From NCBI GenBank assembly GCA_022497145.1, contig MU385872.1, forward strand, positions 124,001 through 188,000: a DNA stretch of 64,000 nt, written 5' to 3'. This document shows positions 11,422 to 21,762 of the stretch, in pieces (the stretch's first letter is position 1; every line of letters begins with the position of its first letter). Both the position numbers and the translations under genes were made by a program. The DNA is from Rostrohypoxylon terebratum (Eukaryota > Ascomycota > Sordariomycetes > Xylariales > Hypoxylaceae). A model generated the notes under the pieces. It had not been told where the DNA came from, searched no databases, and was given only the letters and a program-made list of their open reading frames with translations.

Positions 11422-14400
11422 TTAACGTAACGCTTTTAGTTTAAGGTCACTTGAGATAAAGTTATAATGGTTAAAGCTAATCTTAGGGTCTATATTAACG
11501 GCATCGCTATCTTCAGATATATGCAGGTGACTATCGCGAGCTCGTATAGACTTTCGGATAGGTTGAGAGACGTGATATTTCCTTGTATGATTCTCCAAAG
11601 CTTGCTTTGACATAAAGGGGGGGTTTTGGCAACCGGGGAAACTGCATCTAAGTCGTGGTAAGTGGCTTATTTCGTGTTCCGATCGAAGCGCCTCGGATTG
11701 AAACCCCAGTGTAGCTCGCGGGCAAGAAGTAAGTCGACAAGTATATGCGGACTCCCGAAATTGACTTTTGAAAGATTCAAGTTCTTCCGCTGATACTCCA
11801 GGGTAATCGTTTTGGGCGAGAAGAAATTTAACAGAATCTTCGTAAGATGTTAGCATGGCTGACATCCCGTCTCTTGGTAGCACTTCAGTTGAATGGGCAA
11901 GGTTGTCAGGATGTTCTAGTTTACTGTCAGTTAGTTGTAGCCCTGGATATAAAAAGGCTTACTGTTGATTTGAAGGCCTGACTCAAGTCCCTGGAGTGAC
12001 CTGGTCCATAAGATCCATTCTACTTCTTTGCGAAGCAAGTTGTTTTGTAGAGATACTAATCGTGTATCCTGGACGGCTAGGTTGACAGGATCTTGCATAT
12101 CTACCGCAGGGTTCCGCAGAAGAAACAGTTTCTCTGCTAATTGATTCGCTAGGTTGAATATGATAGACGTAATTTGACACGGAGCGAGTGTTACTTGAGA
12201 TAACAGGTATTCTATCCAATACTCGGTAGAATAGACATGAAGCCCGTGTAGGCCTTTGGCCACTCGTAAGTATTTAGTATCATCTTGACATGGATTGACG
12301 AAAACGTCTACTCCAGATAGGAGACATGCAATTGTGGCGAGACTATGCTCTGCAATAGCTCCTCTTTCGTCGATAGCAAGATTACTAGAAGGCGACAGTA
12401 AGAATCTAAGATTTATATTAGCGATCTTTATCTGATTTGCGCATAGATCCTTACTCTTTGACCGAACTATGAATGAAAGCTAACGTGGTATCTTGACGCT
12501 CCTCGACCAATGTTCCGCAGATATCTAAAACATACATAGGAACGAGGTGAGTTATGTGTGGGTCTCCGGAGCTAAAAGATATCGCAGACAAGAACTCGAT
12601 TCTTTTCAATGGTCGTTTCGCGAACGCAATCCAACTGAGAATGGATTTGACGCGACTGATTGATTGGTTATCTAAACGGACCAGGATTTGAACCAGGATC
12701 TTTCGGTAGCTGCAAATAAGTTAGATTCTGCCTATAGAAATAATAGAAAGGCGGCTTACAAGTCAGATAACTCTTCGGGAAGCTCATTGACCGATGACTT
12801 TACTTCAGAGCCCTTGTAAAATATCTTGTTACTAAGGAAGTTAAGGACCAAGCGCGCGTATAGAAACATCCCTGGGACACGGTTAGTCCATTACGGTTAA
12901 AGCTATACGAAATAAACCTACTCACCATCAGACTTCTTAGTTATCTCGTCTCTAATGCTCTCTATTTCTTTTGGATCTAGGTGGAGTTGGTTGAACTTTT
13001 CCTGTAGAGACTGTAGTCTCTGTGATGTATAGTTCCTTATAGCTAAACCCATGCTTACTTTCTCTTCGGCGAGTGACAGCACTTGCTTCTTTCGAAGACG
13101 GGAATAAACAGTAGGCGAGACACGACTAGAAATGAGAACTTTGTGAATTATTTGAGCGGAAGATGGTGTTGTTGAAGTGACTCGGTTTACGAACGTAGCC
13201 ACAGTGGCTTGCGTTTGTTCGTCGCACTCGTTCAAACCATCGATGAAAATCCAAACATACTCATTCTTGCAAGGCGCTTGAGATACTCTTGTGAGGAGGT
13301 CAAGTAGGAGACCTTCGAGAAGTTGCATTCTAGGGGTCTTCTTCTTTAAGACATATTGTTCATATACATGAGCAACAAAGTCGCCGTCTTTTCGAAGTAG
13401 CTGAAGAAGTATGGATCGGAGCACCTGATCGTATGTGATTGTGGAGGGATATAGTCGTGTGCAAAAGTGAGAAATGACAAACTTCTTGTCATTCCTCATA
13501 AAGTTTATGAGTTGCGTTGATAAGGCACTCTTTCCAGAGCCAGGGCCTCCCTGTAGCCATAGTATCTGTGTCTCTGGATTATTGTTCAGAAACGAGGGGA
13601 TTTTCTTGTGTTTCCAAATCCAATCACATGTCCCAGGGTACCTGGACGCTTCAGCCGATATAGAATCGAATATAGTCAGCTGGTCTGATTCGTCTGCTTT
13701 TAGCCACGAAAGGATTGACTGATAATGCTTTGCGGCTTCCTCTTCTTCGAGCTGGTTTGTTTTCTCTTGGCTCTCTTTTTTCCATGCAGAGATATCTGAT
13801 TGTAGGCGTCGCATATCGAAAACATGGCGAGCCTGCGCTTCTTTATCTATCAGTTCCTCGTGACGTTTCATGTCCTCGAGAATATCGTTAAAACATCTTT
13901 GAAAGCGGCCCCATGATGTGAGGAATAATAGTTTCCAACCTGAAAAATATTAGATATGTTTCAAGCTTGAAGCTGCCTACCCATATAATACTCACCACTC
14001 CGACGAACGAACTTATAAGCGTGTTTATGGAATTGAAGGATGTCGGCATAGTATATAGCCAAGGTTTGCTGGAAATCCGCTTTGTCGCCAAAAGTGTTGT
14101 CAAGAACTTCGAATCTTTTTAACGATTCAGAAATCCTCGAGTATCCCTCGATTATTTGGTCAAAAGCGTCGATGTATTCTGAAGCGACTTGTAGAATGAG
14201 AGTGATTGGTGCCCATATCCAAGGCAGATACGGTGTGCCATTACAAAGAATGTCCGCAACTTTGGAATAATGTTCGAGACCATCAAATAGGGGCTTTAGC
14301 CGTCGCATATTCCGGAGACATTGCCTCGCAGCAAGCTGATTCTCAATATCAAGAGCGAATTTCCTAACATGTTCAAGCGTTGATCGAGAAAAATCACGAG

Positions 14401-14491
14401 AATCAGCGGGGGTGATAGTGGTCTCAAGCTCCTGGAATGCCACTCTCATGGTTTGTCTGGCTAAGGCGGAGACTGCTGGCTTGAGAGGCAT
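11422..14491 (-). CDS. STAND/NLR-like protein: DUF7708-like, NACHT, C-terminal C2H2 fingers
   Basis: Six exons: 14491-13996, 13939-12926, 12871-12760, 12709-12455, 12405-11963, 11915-11422. The joined frame is 2814 nt (937 residues). Residues 1-190 resemble the DUF7708-type N-terminal domain (YLPWIWAPITLILQVASEY, FHKHAYKFVRRSGW). The NACHT ATPase follows, with Walker A GGPGSGKS (296-303) and Walker B VWIFIDGLNEC (about 394-404). Next comes the NACHT-associated helical region (DGMFLYARLVLNFL, NELPEELSDFYRKIL, FIHSSVKEFLL). The C-terminus has two C2H2-like units, at about 833-858 (C-x4-C-x15-H-x3-H) and 864-888 (C-x4-C-x13-H-x4-H), where many relatives carry ankyrin or WD40 repeats. NACHT STAND proteins are nucleotide-driven switches in fungal non-self recognition and cell death. 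The ligand and effector output are unknown. It is divergent from the SNF2 gene, 378 bp between starts. Confidence 0.88.
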
Positions 14492-14869
14492 TTTGAATAT
14501 GCATGAAGGCCTTGCCAGGCTCAGTGAGTGTTAATGAGATAGATATATTATCATTAACAACAACTGACGGTTGGTAGATCTGTGACCTTAAAAGGATCTT
14601 AAGATACGCCTGACACTTTTCAGCCTGCAGATATGCCTAGCCCCCAAGCTACCAAGCCACTAAGCCCTCAACAAGCCAGCAAGGAAGCATTGCCACTGTC
14701 AGCAGAGGCTAAACTTGTGAAACTGCAACCACAGAGCCCTGGAGCACCCTGCTGGTTTTAGCCATTCTGCATGCCACTCTGCTTTATATTTCTTTTTCGC
14801 CAATCTCATCTAAGATTCATTGATGCAAGATTCTGTGAATCGGTAAAGTAAGCTGTTCTAATTGTCCAA
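14492..14869. other. Divergent promoter region between STAND and SNF2 genes
   Basis: A 378 bp gap separates the two start codons, so both promoters must fit here or overlap. I see no convincing TATA box. A shared bidirectional promoter is inference from the spacing. Confidence 0.5.
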
Positions 14870-17800
14870 ATGGAGTCTGACTATGAATCACATTACCCTT
14901 CAAAGCGACCTCGGCTCGATGTGTCTTCAAACTTAAGCGCAACACCGATACAAGGGCAAATTAATTCCGTGTTTACTCAAGGTCCAACGATTATTATAAA
15001 TGAACTCAATAATTTTCCGGCTCAACTATCACAGCACCAACCCAGTGAGATCTATTCTAACCCGCTTTTCGGCGCTTTGTTGAACAATGGTGAACGAGAA
15101 TATACAGGTAGTCATCACAACGAATGGCTTCCAAATGTATGCGGATCAACCATCAATGAGAGCGCATTCCCCAACATCTATCACGAGTCTATGCTATCGC
15201 AACCTGCTTTTGATCATATGCAACCGGCTTATCGATGGCCAGTCAATTGTCCAACACCGCCGATATCACAACACCATGATCAATACCACGCCTTTCAAGA
15301 TGGGTATCCTACCTATCTACACGAACACAATCCTCAATTCTCTTGGAATGCCTTGGGAGAGCATCCCGATTTTCAGTCATGTACAAACCCGTTCTCACAG
15401 ATTCACCAAGCAACATACGCACTGCAGGGAAATACTGATGAAAGAACATCGCTGGATTATGATACTGACTCAGGATCGCATATACCTCAAGTCTCACAGC
15501 ACAATGTGACAGTCTGTTTTGGAATGGTGAGTTGACATCCCGACTTTACGCATTGCTGAAATAACACCCGAAGGTATCACAAATATCTGGTACATGTGAG
15601 CAATTGGGTACAAACGAAATCCTACCTGAGTTTCAAGTCCAGTTGGACTCTTCGGATCGCTTTGGCATTAAACTAAACGATAAAATAAATGGCCGTATTG
15701 AGTCAACGCACAGTCAAATGGTCCAAGGTTTACTCGATGAGCCAACCCTCAACCTTCATGTAAACTGTGTCATGAAAACGCTACCAGGAAAGAGCAAATC
15801 ATTTCGGAATTCTAAGCTGATACCGTGTACATTGGAAATAACCGTATATGGGCCCATGGATCTCTACGATGAAATCGGTTCTTGGTTCCAAGAATACGAA
15901 ATCTACCTTCAAGATCCCCGAATGTGTTATTTAGATGTGAGGTACTATAACCCTCAGAGGCTCTCATCGGAGAACTTTGAATCCTGCCCTTTGGTTTCTG
16001 AGGTGGTAGAGAAGGCATCGTCATTGGTTCCCCTCCAACTTATTGCCAAGACGACGGAAATGCTAGATGTTCTTAGTCATAATGAAGATTTGGAAGAGAC
16101 TCCACAGCCAGAAACTGTAAAAGCTACATTGAAGAGGTACGTCCGTTTACTAAGTGGATAACAGTATGCTGTGCTAACTACTCATGATAGACACCAAAAG
16201 CAAGCTCTTACGTTTATGCTCAGCCGAGAAAGGGGCTGGGTACATGCTGAGGGTCATAAAGATATCTGGGAGACGATGTACAATGACCGTGGAAGAATGT
16301 AATTATCAAGTGACAAAACCCGCAACTGTCTATCTAACTAACATGGGTATAGGTTTATTAACACAATAGCAAGTACCTGTCAGAGTGAAGAGCCCCCGCA
16401 ATTTCGTGGAGGCATTATCGCAGATCCTATGGGCCTTGGTAAAACTTTGACCATGATCTCCTTGGTAGCTACTGACCTTGACCCTCGCTATGGGGCCGGA
16501 GCTTTTCATATTGAAGAGAGCATAGATAGGATCAGAACACCAGCTACACTTATCATCATTCCCCCACCACGTAAGTTTCCCCTTCTGTGTGTGTGCCCTT
16601 AAATAGGTAACTAACAAGCCTATCTAAGTAATTGGCACATGGGAAGAACAGCTCGCCGAGTAGGTCATAACCCATAAATTAGGTTGTACGCGCACCCATG
16701 TTAATGATTTTCTAGACACGTCTTAGGGGGTCGTCTGAAACTTTGTCGTCACCATGGCAAATCAAGATTAAAAGGTCTAGCGGAACTTCAAAACATGAAT
16801 GTGATTTTAACGACATTTCATACCGTTTCTTCAGAGTGGAAGGCGGATTCAAGCACCAGTGACTCTATTTTATTCGCAGTTAGATGGCGCAGGATAATAT
16901 TAGATGAAGGTAAGCTTTTTCTAGATCATTGAAGTGCGTTGTTTCTCACGTATCTATAGCACATTTTATTCGGAATGGGAACTCGAGAATGTCTCGTGCT
17001 GTATGTGCACTTGAGTCTGATTCTCGATGGGCCGTTACGGGCACCCCGATCCAAAACCGACTTACCGACCTGGCAGCGCTACTGAAATTCATTCGGGTCC
17101 ATCCGTATGACGATCCAAGACGATTTGAAGATGATATTTTGAACCTTTGGAAGTCGGGAGAGGATGATGAAGCAGTTCGAAGGCTCAAACGTCTCTCAGC
17201 TTTCCTCCTGCTCCGCAGGCCTAAAAGAACCATTAATCTCCCTCCTCGACAAGACCTTTTGCTACCAATTCATTTTAACCATGAGGAAAGACAAGTCTAC
17301 AATAGCATGCGCGATCAAGTCATCACCAGAATCGATGAAGCTCTACATGATGCCTCTAGATCATCGAGGGCTGGATCATACCATAATGCCCTCCAGCAAA
17401 TTGAGTCATTGCGGTTGTTCTGCAACTTAGGTCTGCAATACCACTCAAGACATATCAGAGAAGACAATTTGCCTTTGGATCTTGAAGAATGGCCTAAAAT
17501 AGCCCAGCGCACCTTCGATTCCCAAAGGGAGATCACGCCAGTCATCTGTATGCAATGCTCTTCGATAGTTGAACATACGGAAGAATGGTTAACCGAGTCG
17601 AGCACAATTCGGCAAAGTGCACAATTCTTCGAATGCCTGAAGTTTGTCTGTGGTGACTGCATGGAAAAACTTCACCGCCGTCATCATACAGTAGCTTGTG
17701 GCCACGTTCCCCCGTGTACCGTAGCTCCTGTTTCTACAAATAGCACCCTGGGAGAGACTTCAAATTTAGTAGGGGCTGAGATGAGTATGGAACTAACTGG

Positions 17801-18612
17801 TCTTTCATCGAAGATCAAAACTCTTGTAACGGATCTCAAAAATGAATCCACTGGTGCTAAATGGTACTCAGGTCTTTCATAAGAGTTCCTGCAAAATCAA
17901 GTGCTAACTGTTTCCAGCGTCGTGTTCTCTACTTGGAGACTTACCCTTGACATTGTCCAAGCTGGATTGAACAATGCAGGGATACGCAGCATCCGCTTCG
18001 ACGGCAAGGTCGCCCAAAGGGACAGGCAGCCAGTCATAGACAGTTTCAGAACAGATCCGAGCATTAGGGTGATGTTGCTTACCCTCTCATGCGGTGCGGT
18101 TGGGTAAGAAGTCCTCATTCCATGCCGCCACGCCGATAATCAACTACCTAGTCACAGAACGATAGCTTACTTGATGTGATAGTCTCACCCTCACGGTGGC
18201 ATCGCGTGCTTATCTAATGGAACCGCATTGGTAATATATCTGACTCCGCATCCTCTCTTGCTATTGCTAATTGTTTAGGAACCCAACCCTCGAAGAGCAA
18301 GCTCTCGCCCGAGTTCATCGGCTGGGCCAAATGAAGGAAGTCACCACTGTTCGTCTCTACGTGCGCGACTCGTTTGAAGAGGTAGGGTTGTTTCTATAGC
18401 CTCTTTAGGCGTTACTTATATATTAACATTATCACAGCAAGTCATGCAATTGCAAGAGTCGAAGAAGCAGCTTGCCGGTGTGCTGCTATCACCGCATGAC
18501 GGTAACAACGCGGACAACAGTCTCTCGGGGCTAGAAGTAAGACGCCATCATTTGTTTTGATACCTAGTCTGTTCCGTTAACATCTTCATAGAAATTGCGC
18601 ACGTTGCTTTAA
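14870..18612 (+). CDS. SNF2-family ATPase, Rad5/Rad16/HLTF-like, with degenerate RING
   Basis: Twelve exons: 14870-15526, 15574-16136, 16191-16298, 16353-16570, 16629-16659, 16716-16909, 16960-17863, 17918-18103, 18183-18230, 18279-18381, 18438-18536, 18592-18612. The total is 3132 nt (1043 residues). Residues 1-220 are disordered and Gln/Asn/His-rich. The SNF2 N-lobe has HQKQALTFML, Walker A GIIADPMGLGKT (K473), DEAH (589-592) and GTPIQNR. A Cys/His-rich insert at about 787-843 sits where Rad5-type proteins have a RING finger, but its spacing is degenerate. The C-lobe has CVVFSTWRLTLD, TLTVASRAYLMEPHWNP and ARVHRLGQ (980-987). Such proteins are dsDNA translocases in chromatin remodelling or post-replication repair. 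No HIRAN domain is recognised, so it is probably a fungal-specific paralogue, not Rad5 itself. Several introns are only 46-56 nt. Confidence 0.9.
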
Positions 18613-18917
18613 CATCGGATTAGATGGGCGACAGGGGCTGTAATAGGTACGGGGAGCTGAGGGCTAAGATGGGTCCCCTCTAGAGATAGGCTGTAATTGG
18701 GGATATCCATCTAATATTTAGGGGTTCGCAACCACTATAATACGTAACACAGCGGAATAGTGTTGAAATTAGCGGTTATTTATAGAGCCTTGGAAGGTTC
18801 TAAGCCCTGAAACTGGCGCGTGGGGTAGCGGTAGACCGCTCGGAGCGCTATCTGTTCGGTATTTTCTAGCAGTCATCCACGTTGTTAACGAAGTATCATT
18901 CTTTACTCAAGATACTT
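18613..18917. other. Intergenic, left edge of the repeat nest
   Basis: No coding sequence. A GC-rich stretch at about 18806-18870 has a weak tRNA-like look (GGTAGCGGTAGACCG followed by TGTTCGG). It cannot be folded into a full tRNA by eye and I do not call one. Confidence 0.4.
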
Positions 18918-19746
18918 CTAGGCGTATCTAGCCATTCGTGCCATGAAAAAGATTCTATGATGTGTCGGAACCCAGAAATTACGGTCAATGTGCAAGTGAA
19001 CAACCCAATGGGCAAGAATTATAAGAGCTATCGCCTGCCGTTGTTCAACCAACTCGACGAACTCAGCTGAGATTCGAGTAAGCCATGATAATGCGATATG
19101 TGTAAGATACGGCTCGGAGATACTACGACGCACACCAAAGGCCCAGTGTAGTGCCTGGGTGGCCTCCTGACACAGGTACTTTAAGTGACCCAGGGCCAAG
19201 TTTATGGGTCGACGTAGAGACTAGGCTCATTAATTTAACACATTCATTTACCGCGTTTCTGAGGCTCTGGCGGTCCAGCTCGTCGGCGGCCTCGACAGCG
19301 TCAATGATATACCATATCTCGGAGTAGCGCAAAGTGTGCCAACTTTGGTAGGTGATAGCGCCCACGTCGCGATGCAGCTTGAGGTAGCTAGCGGGTTATT
19401 TTATCAATGAATCAATGGAATTCGCGTGAGAACTTACGGCATCGAAAAGAGTGTGCATGTTTATAGCTGCGACATGAATAAGGCTAGACAGTTCTCGTTA
19501 CGCACGGTAGGCTTCACCGCGTTGAAAAGCGTAAGAGCGCACATCAAATGAACTCGGCCGGTGAGATGACGGCTCGTGACGGTGGGAGACGAGCGAGATG
19601 CAAGTCGAGGAAGGACACCGCCGATTAGCAGCAAGGCAGTAGCCGCAAGAGGGGCGCTTTTTGCATTCTTCGGAATTCAAGTGTGAGCTCGACATCCAGC
19701 CCGCGATTTTACGCGTGACTGCCGTACCCAAATGGTACTGGGACAT
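18918..19746 (-). pseudogene. Decayed C6 zinc-cluster transcription factor
   Basis: Fragments in order on the minus strand resemble a fungal Zn2Cys6 regulator. From the ATG at 19746, a basic N-terminus leads to ECKKRPSCGYCLAANRRCP, the second half of a zinc cluster whose first Cys residues appear lost (AGWMSSSHL where AGC..C would be expected). Between about 19365 and 19500 all frames have stops. Further on come WHTLRYSEIWYIIDAVEAAD and then, in another frame, RISAEFVELVEQRQAIALII and LAHWVVHLH. The last resembles the C-terminal helices of C6 finger proteins of the sterol-uptake-regulator type. Most of the middle is missing. This is a relic, not a functional gene. The identification rests on motif memory. 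Confidence 0.5.
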
Positions 19747-20054
19747 AATAGGCGTTGTTTTTAGAGTTGCGGCGCTCTAATGGATGACCCAGTGCCTAGG
19801 CCCTAGGGGCCTAGGTTAGTTCGAAAGCATTAAAGCTAATGGAGTCCGGGCACTAAGGATCGAAGTTAAGGGGCGCTGCAACTGCCTAAGCGTGGTGATC
19901 CGATGGCCCCGAATCTCTCGACCATACAGCCTTAATGCAGCCCGACGCTGAGAACAATACTGTTTGTAAGAAGTGCAAGAACGCGACCTAAACTCGAGAC
20001 AGATTTTATGCTAAGCAGAGGTCTATGGAGTTTGGAAAAGTCTCGCGAGTCTAG

Positions 20055-20174
20055 GTAACCCTAACCCCACTTACCCTAATACTAATACCCTTACCCTAAT
20101 TACCATCAACCCTTAACATGACCTAGCATTAACCCTTGCCCTAAATTGATTCCTAACCCTAACCCTAACCCTAA
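20055..20174. repeat. Interstitial telomeric repeat tract (CCCTAA on + strand)
   Basis: The tract is built of degenerate AACCCT/TACCCT units and ends in an exact run at 20152-20174 (CCTAACCCTAACCCTAACCC followed by TAA). CCCTAA is the C-rich strand of the TTAGGG repeat used by most filamentous fungi. The tract lies far from any window end, so it is interstitial. On its right it passes directly into an AT-rich block. Confidence 0.8.
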
Positions 20175-20294
20175 GACTTAAGTATTAAACCATTAACGCA
20201 TTTTAAATGCTTTATATTTTAAAAATTAAAGTTATAAATAAAACTTTTTATTTTAAGTTATTTTATTAAACACTTTAATATTTTAAATAATTTT
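20175..20294. repeat. AT-rich, RIP-like block
   Basis: Almost only A and T with many TTTTAAA and TATTTT words, and no coding potential. This composition is what repeat-induced point mutation leaves behind, but it has not been measured here. It separates the telomeric tract from the first LTR-like insertion. Confidence 0.5.
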
Positions 20295-20414
20295 TGTTAC
20301 GGTCCAGCTGCGGGGTAACACATATAATACAGAATTGGGGAACAATGACCAGTTGGTCATTGGGAAGCTTTTAGCTTCATGGCGCAATTGGTTGTCCCCA
20401 GACCGATTGTAACA
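20295..20414. mobile_element. 120 bp LTR-like insertion, TGTTAC...GTAACA, with ATTTT target duplication
   Basis: The unit begins TGTTACGGTCC and ends GATTGTAACA, so its six terminal bases are perfect inverted repeats with TG...CA ends. It is flanked by ATTTT at 20290-20294 and ATTTT at 20415-20419, an exact 5 bp duplication. Inside are two short hairpins: ATGACCA/TGGTCAT, and GAAGCT/AGCTTC with a 3 nt loop. At 120 bp it is short for an LTR. It may be a trimmed solo LTR or a TRIM-type element. Confidence 0.65.
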
Positions 20415-20444
20415 ATTTTAAAGTTAAAAAAATTATTTTAAAAT

Positions 20445-20840
20445 TGTCACGGTTCAAAATCACCACCACCCCGGAAGAACTTACGGACCGGAGGTCACGT
20501 GACTGAGTCGCCAAATCATAACGCCAAGAAGAGCGACTCAGCGACTCCAAAATAAGTCGCTGGATCACCATCCTGAGAAAAGCGACTCAGCGATCCAAAG
20601 CGGAATATATGGAAAAAGAATCAATATAAAAGAATGGAAATCTCCTACTGTATTTAGTTTTTAGTTCCGCAGCTTTCAATCTAAGTATTCAGACTGCACT
20701 TGAATATAGAGTCCCAGGAAATCTCTTTTACGAACAGAATCGTCAACCCTACAGTATTGTTACCTTAAAACCAAGTACCCCAGGGTACGTATCCGCTCTA
20801 CGAAGTCAGTTGGACAGAAGTAGTAGACGGGTTCGTAACA
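20445..20840. mobile_element. Solo LTR, 396 bp, with AAAAT target duplication
   Basis: Begins TGTCACGGTTC and ends GTTCGTAACA, with TG...CA ends and near-perfect 6 bp terminal inversion. It is flanked by AAAAT on both sides (20440-20444 and 20841-20845). It contains repeated AGCGACTCAGCGA words and has no coding sequence. The TGTCACGG start is common in fungal Ty3/Gypsy LTRs. The absence of a second LTR or internal region nearby marks it as a solo LTR left by recombination. Confidence 0.75.
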
Positions 20841-20845
20841 AAAAT

Positions 20846-21065
20846 ATAACTTTTATTTTTAAAAATATATATAATTATAAGCTATAATTTAAAAGGGTTA
20901 AAGTAGTCTTTAACTAGTTTCGCTAGTTTTACCTATTTTATTAATTAATGCGTAGCACCCCCCTTATAAGAGGTGCTGATAAAAGTTATCGTAGACAACA
21001 CCAGTACAAGGGATAAACGAGAGTCCGGTGGGAGAAAGCTTCCCAAGCCGGTGGGACTACCCTAG
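20846..21065. other. AT-rich block and unassigned repeat-nest sequence
   Basis: 20846-20950 is a second AT-rich, RIP-like stretch. 20951-21065 is of normal composition and carries no gene. It includes the CCTAG that is duplicated around the next LTR. Confidence 0.4.
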
Positions 21066-21471
21066 TGTGACGAACCTATACTTAGGCTTAGTAAGTATAG
21101 CTTCATAAAGGGGGTCTTGATTTTAAGGTAACAGTAATTGTAGAGGTCAAGTATAATCAATCAAGTATGTTCGTCAGAGAGGCTTAGAGTCCTCTCCCTA
21201 CTCGTAGTGAATAGACTTAGATTGATAACTGAAGATCTGAATGAATGACTAGATACATAAGGCCCTGCCATGTTTATATAGATATCCTCTCCTAAGATGT
21301 TTTTGAGCTGCTCTAGAATGCTCCGTATTGCTCTGCGATGCTCTATGTTGCTCTGCGATGCTCTATGTTGCTCTGCGATGCTCTGTGTTGCTGCTGGAGC
21401 AGCTGTAGCATTCGGATATATACTTAGTCCGGTTCCGCTCTTAGGTCAATTTGGAGGGTTGGATTGTGACA
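21066..21471. mobile_element. Solo LTR, 406 bp, with CCTAG target duplication
   Basis: Begins TGTGACGAACC and ends GGATTGTGACA. It is flanked by CCTAG at 21061-21065 and CCTAG at 21472-21476, an exact 5 bp duplication. It is non-coding and differs in sequence from the other two LTR-like units, so it belongs to a third element family. Its right end is 291 bp from the stop codon of the AA9 gene. Confidence 0.75.
21331..21390. repeat. 20 bp tandem repeat inside the solo LTR
   Basis: Three head-to-tail copies of CTCTGCGATGCTCTATGTTG, the third with one mismatch, preceded by a partial degenerate copy. It lies within the 406 bp LTR. Confidence 0.85.
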
Positions 21472-21762
21472 CCTAGGTCCGAGATAATAATGCAAAGTTC
21501 AGTTTAGGGGTAAAGTCACAGGATAATCGTAGTGAATTCTGTAGTTTTGCAAACTAAACATCTCCTGACCCCAGGTTTTCCTTCTCCCGTCCACTGCATG
21601 CACTCTGTGATGAAATTTCGATCACAATATCACAGCAGCATAGAATCCTATGCATAACCACGTGAAAGATGGTGTTTTGCTCACTATTCGAATGTCGCGA
21701 TACATACAAACGGCCATCGTCCTCCCCTTATTTAATCCTTCATGTGACATCATTGATGAAAT

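Noticed and set aside
12685..12715. A tRNA B-box-like sequence (GGTTCAAATCC on the minus strand)
   Set aside because: It lies inside an exon of the STAND gene, where it codes part of YRKILVQILV. There is no A box or cloverleaf around it.
18806..18870. tRNA- or SINE-like sequence (GGTAGCGGTAGACCG...TGTTCGG)
   Set aside because: Only a vague resemblance. No complete fold, poly-A tail or target duplication was visible.
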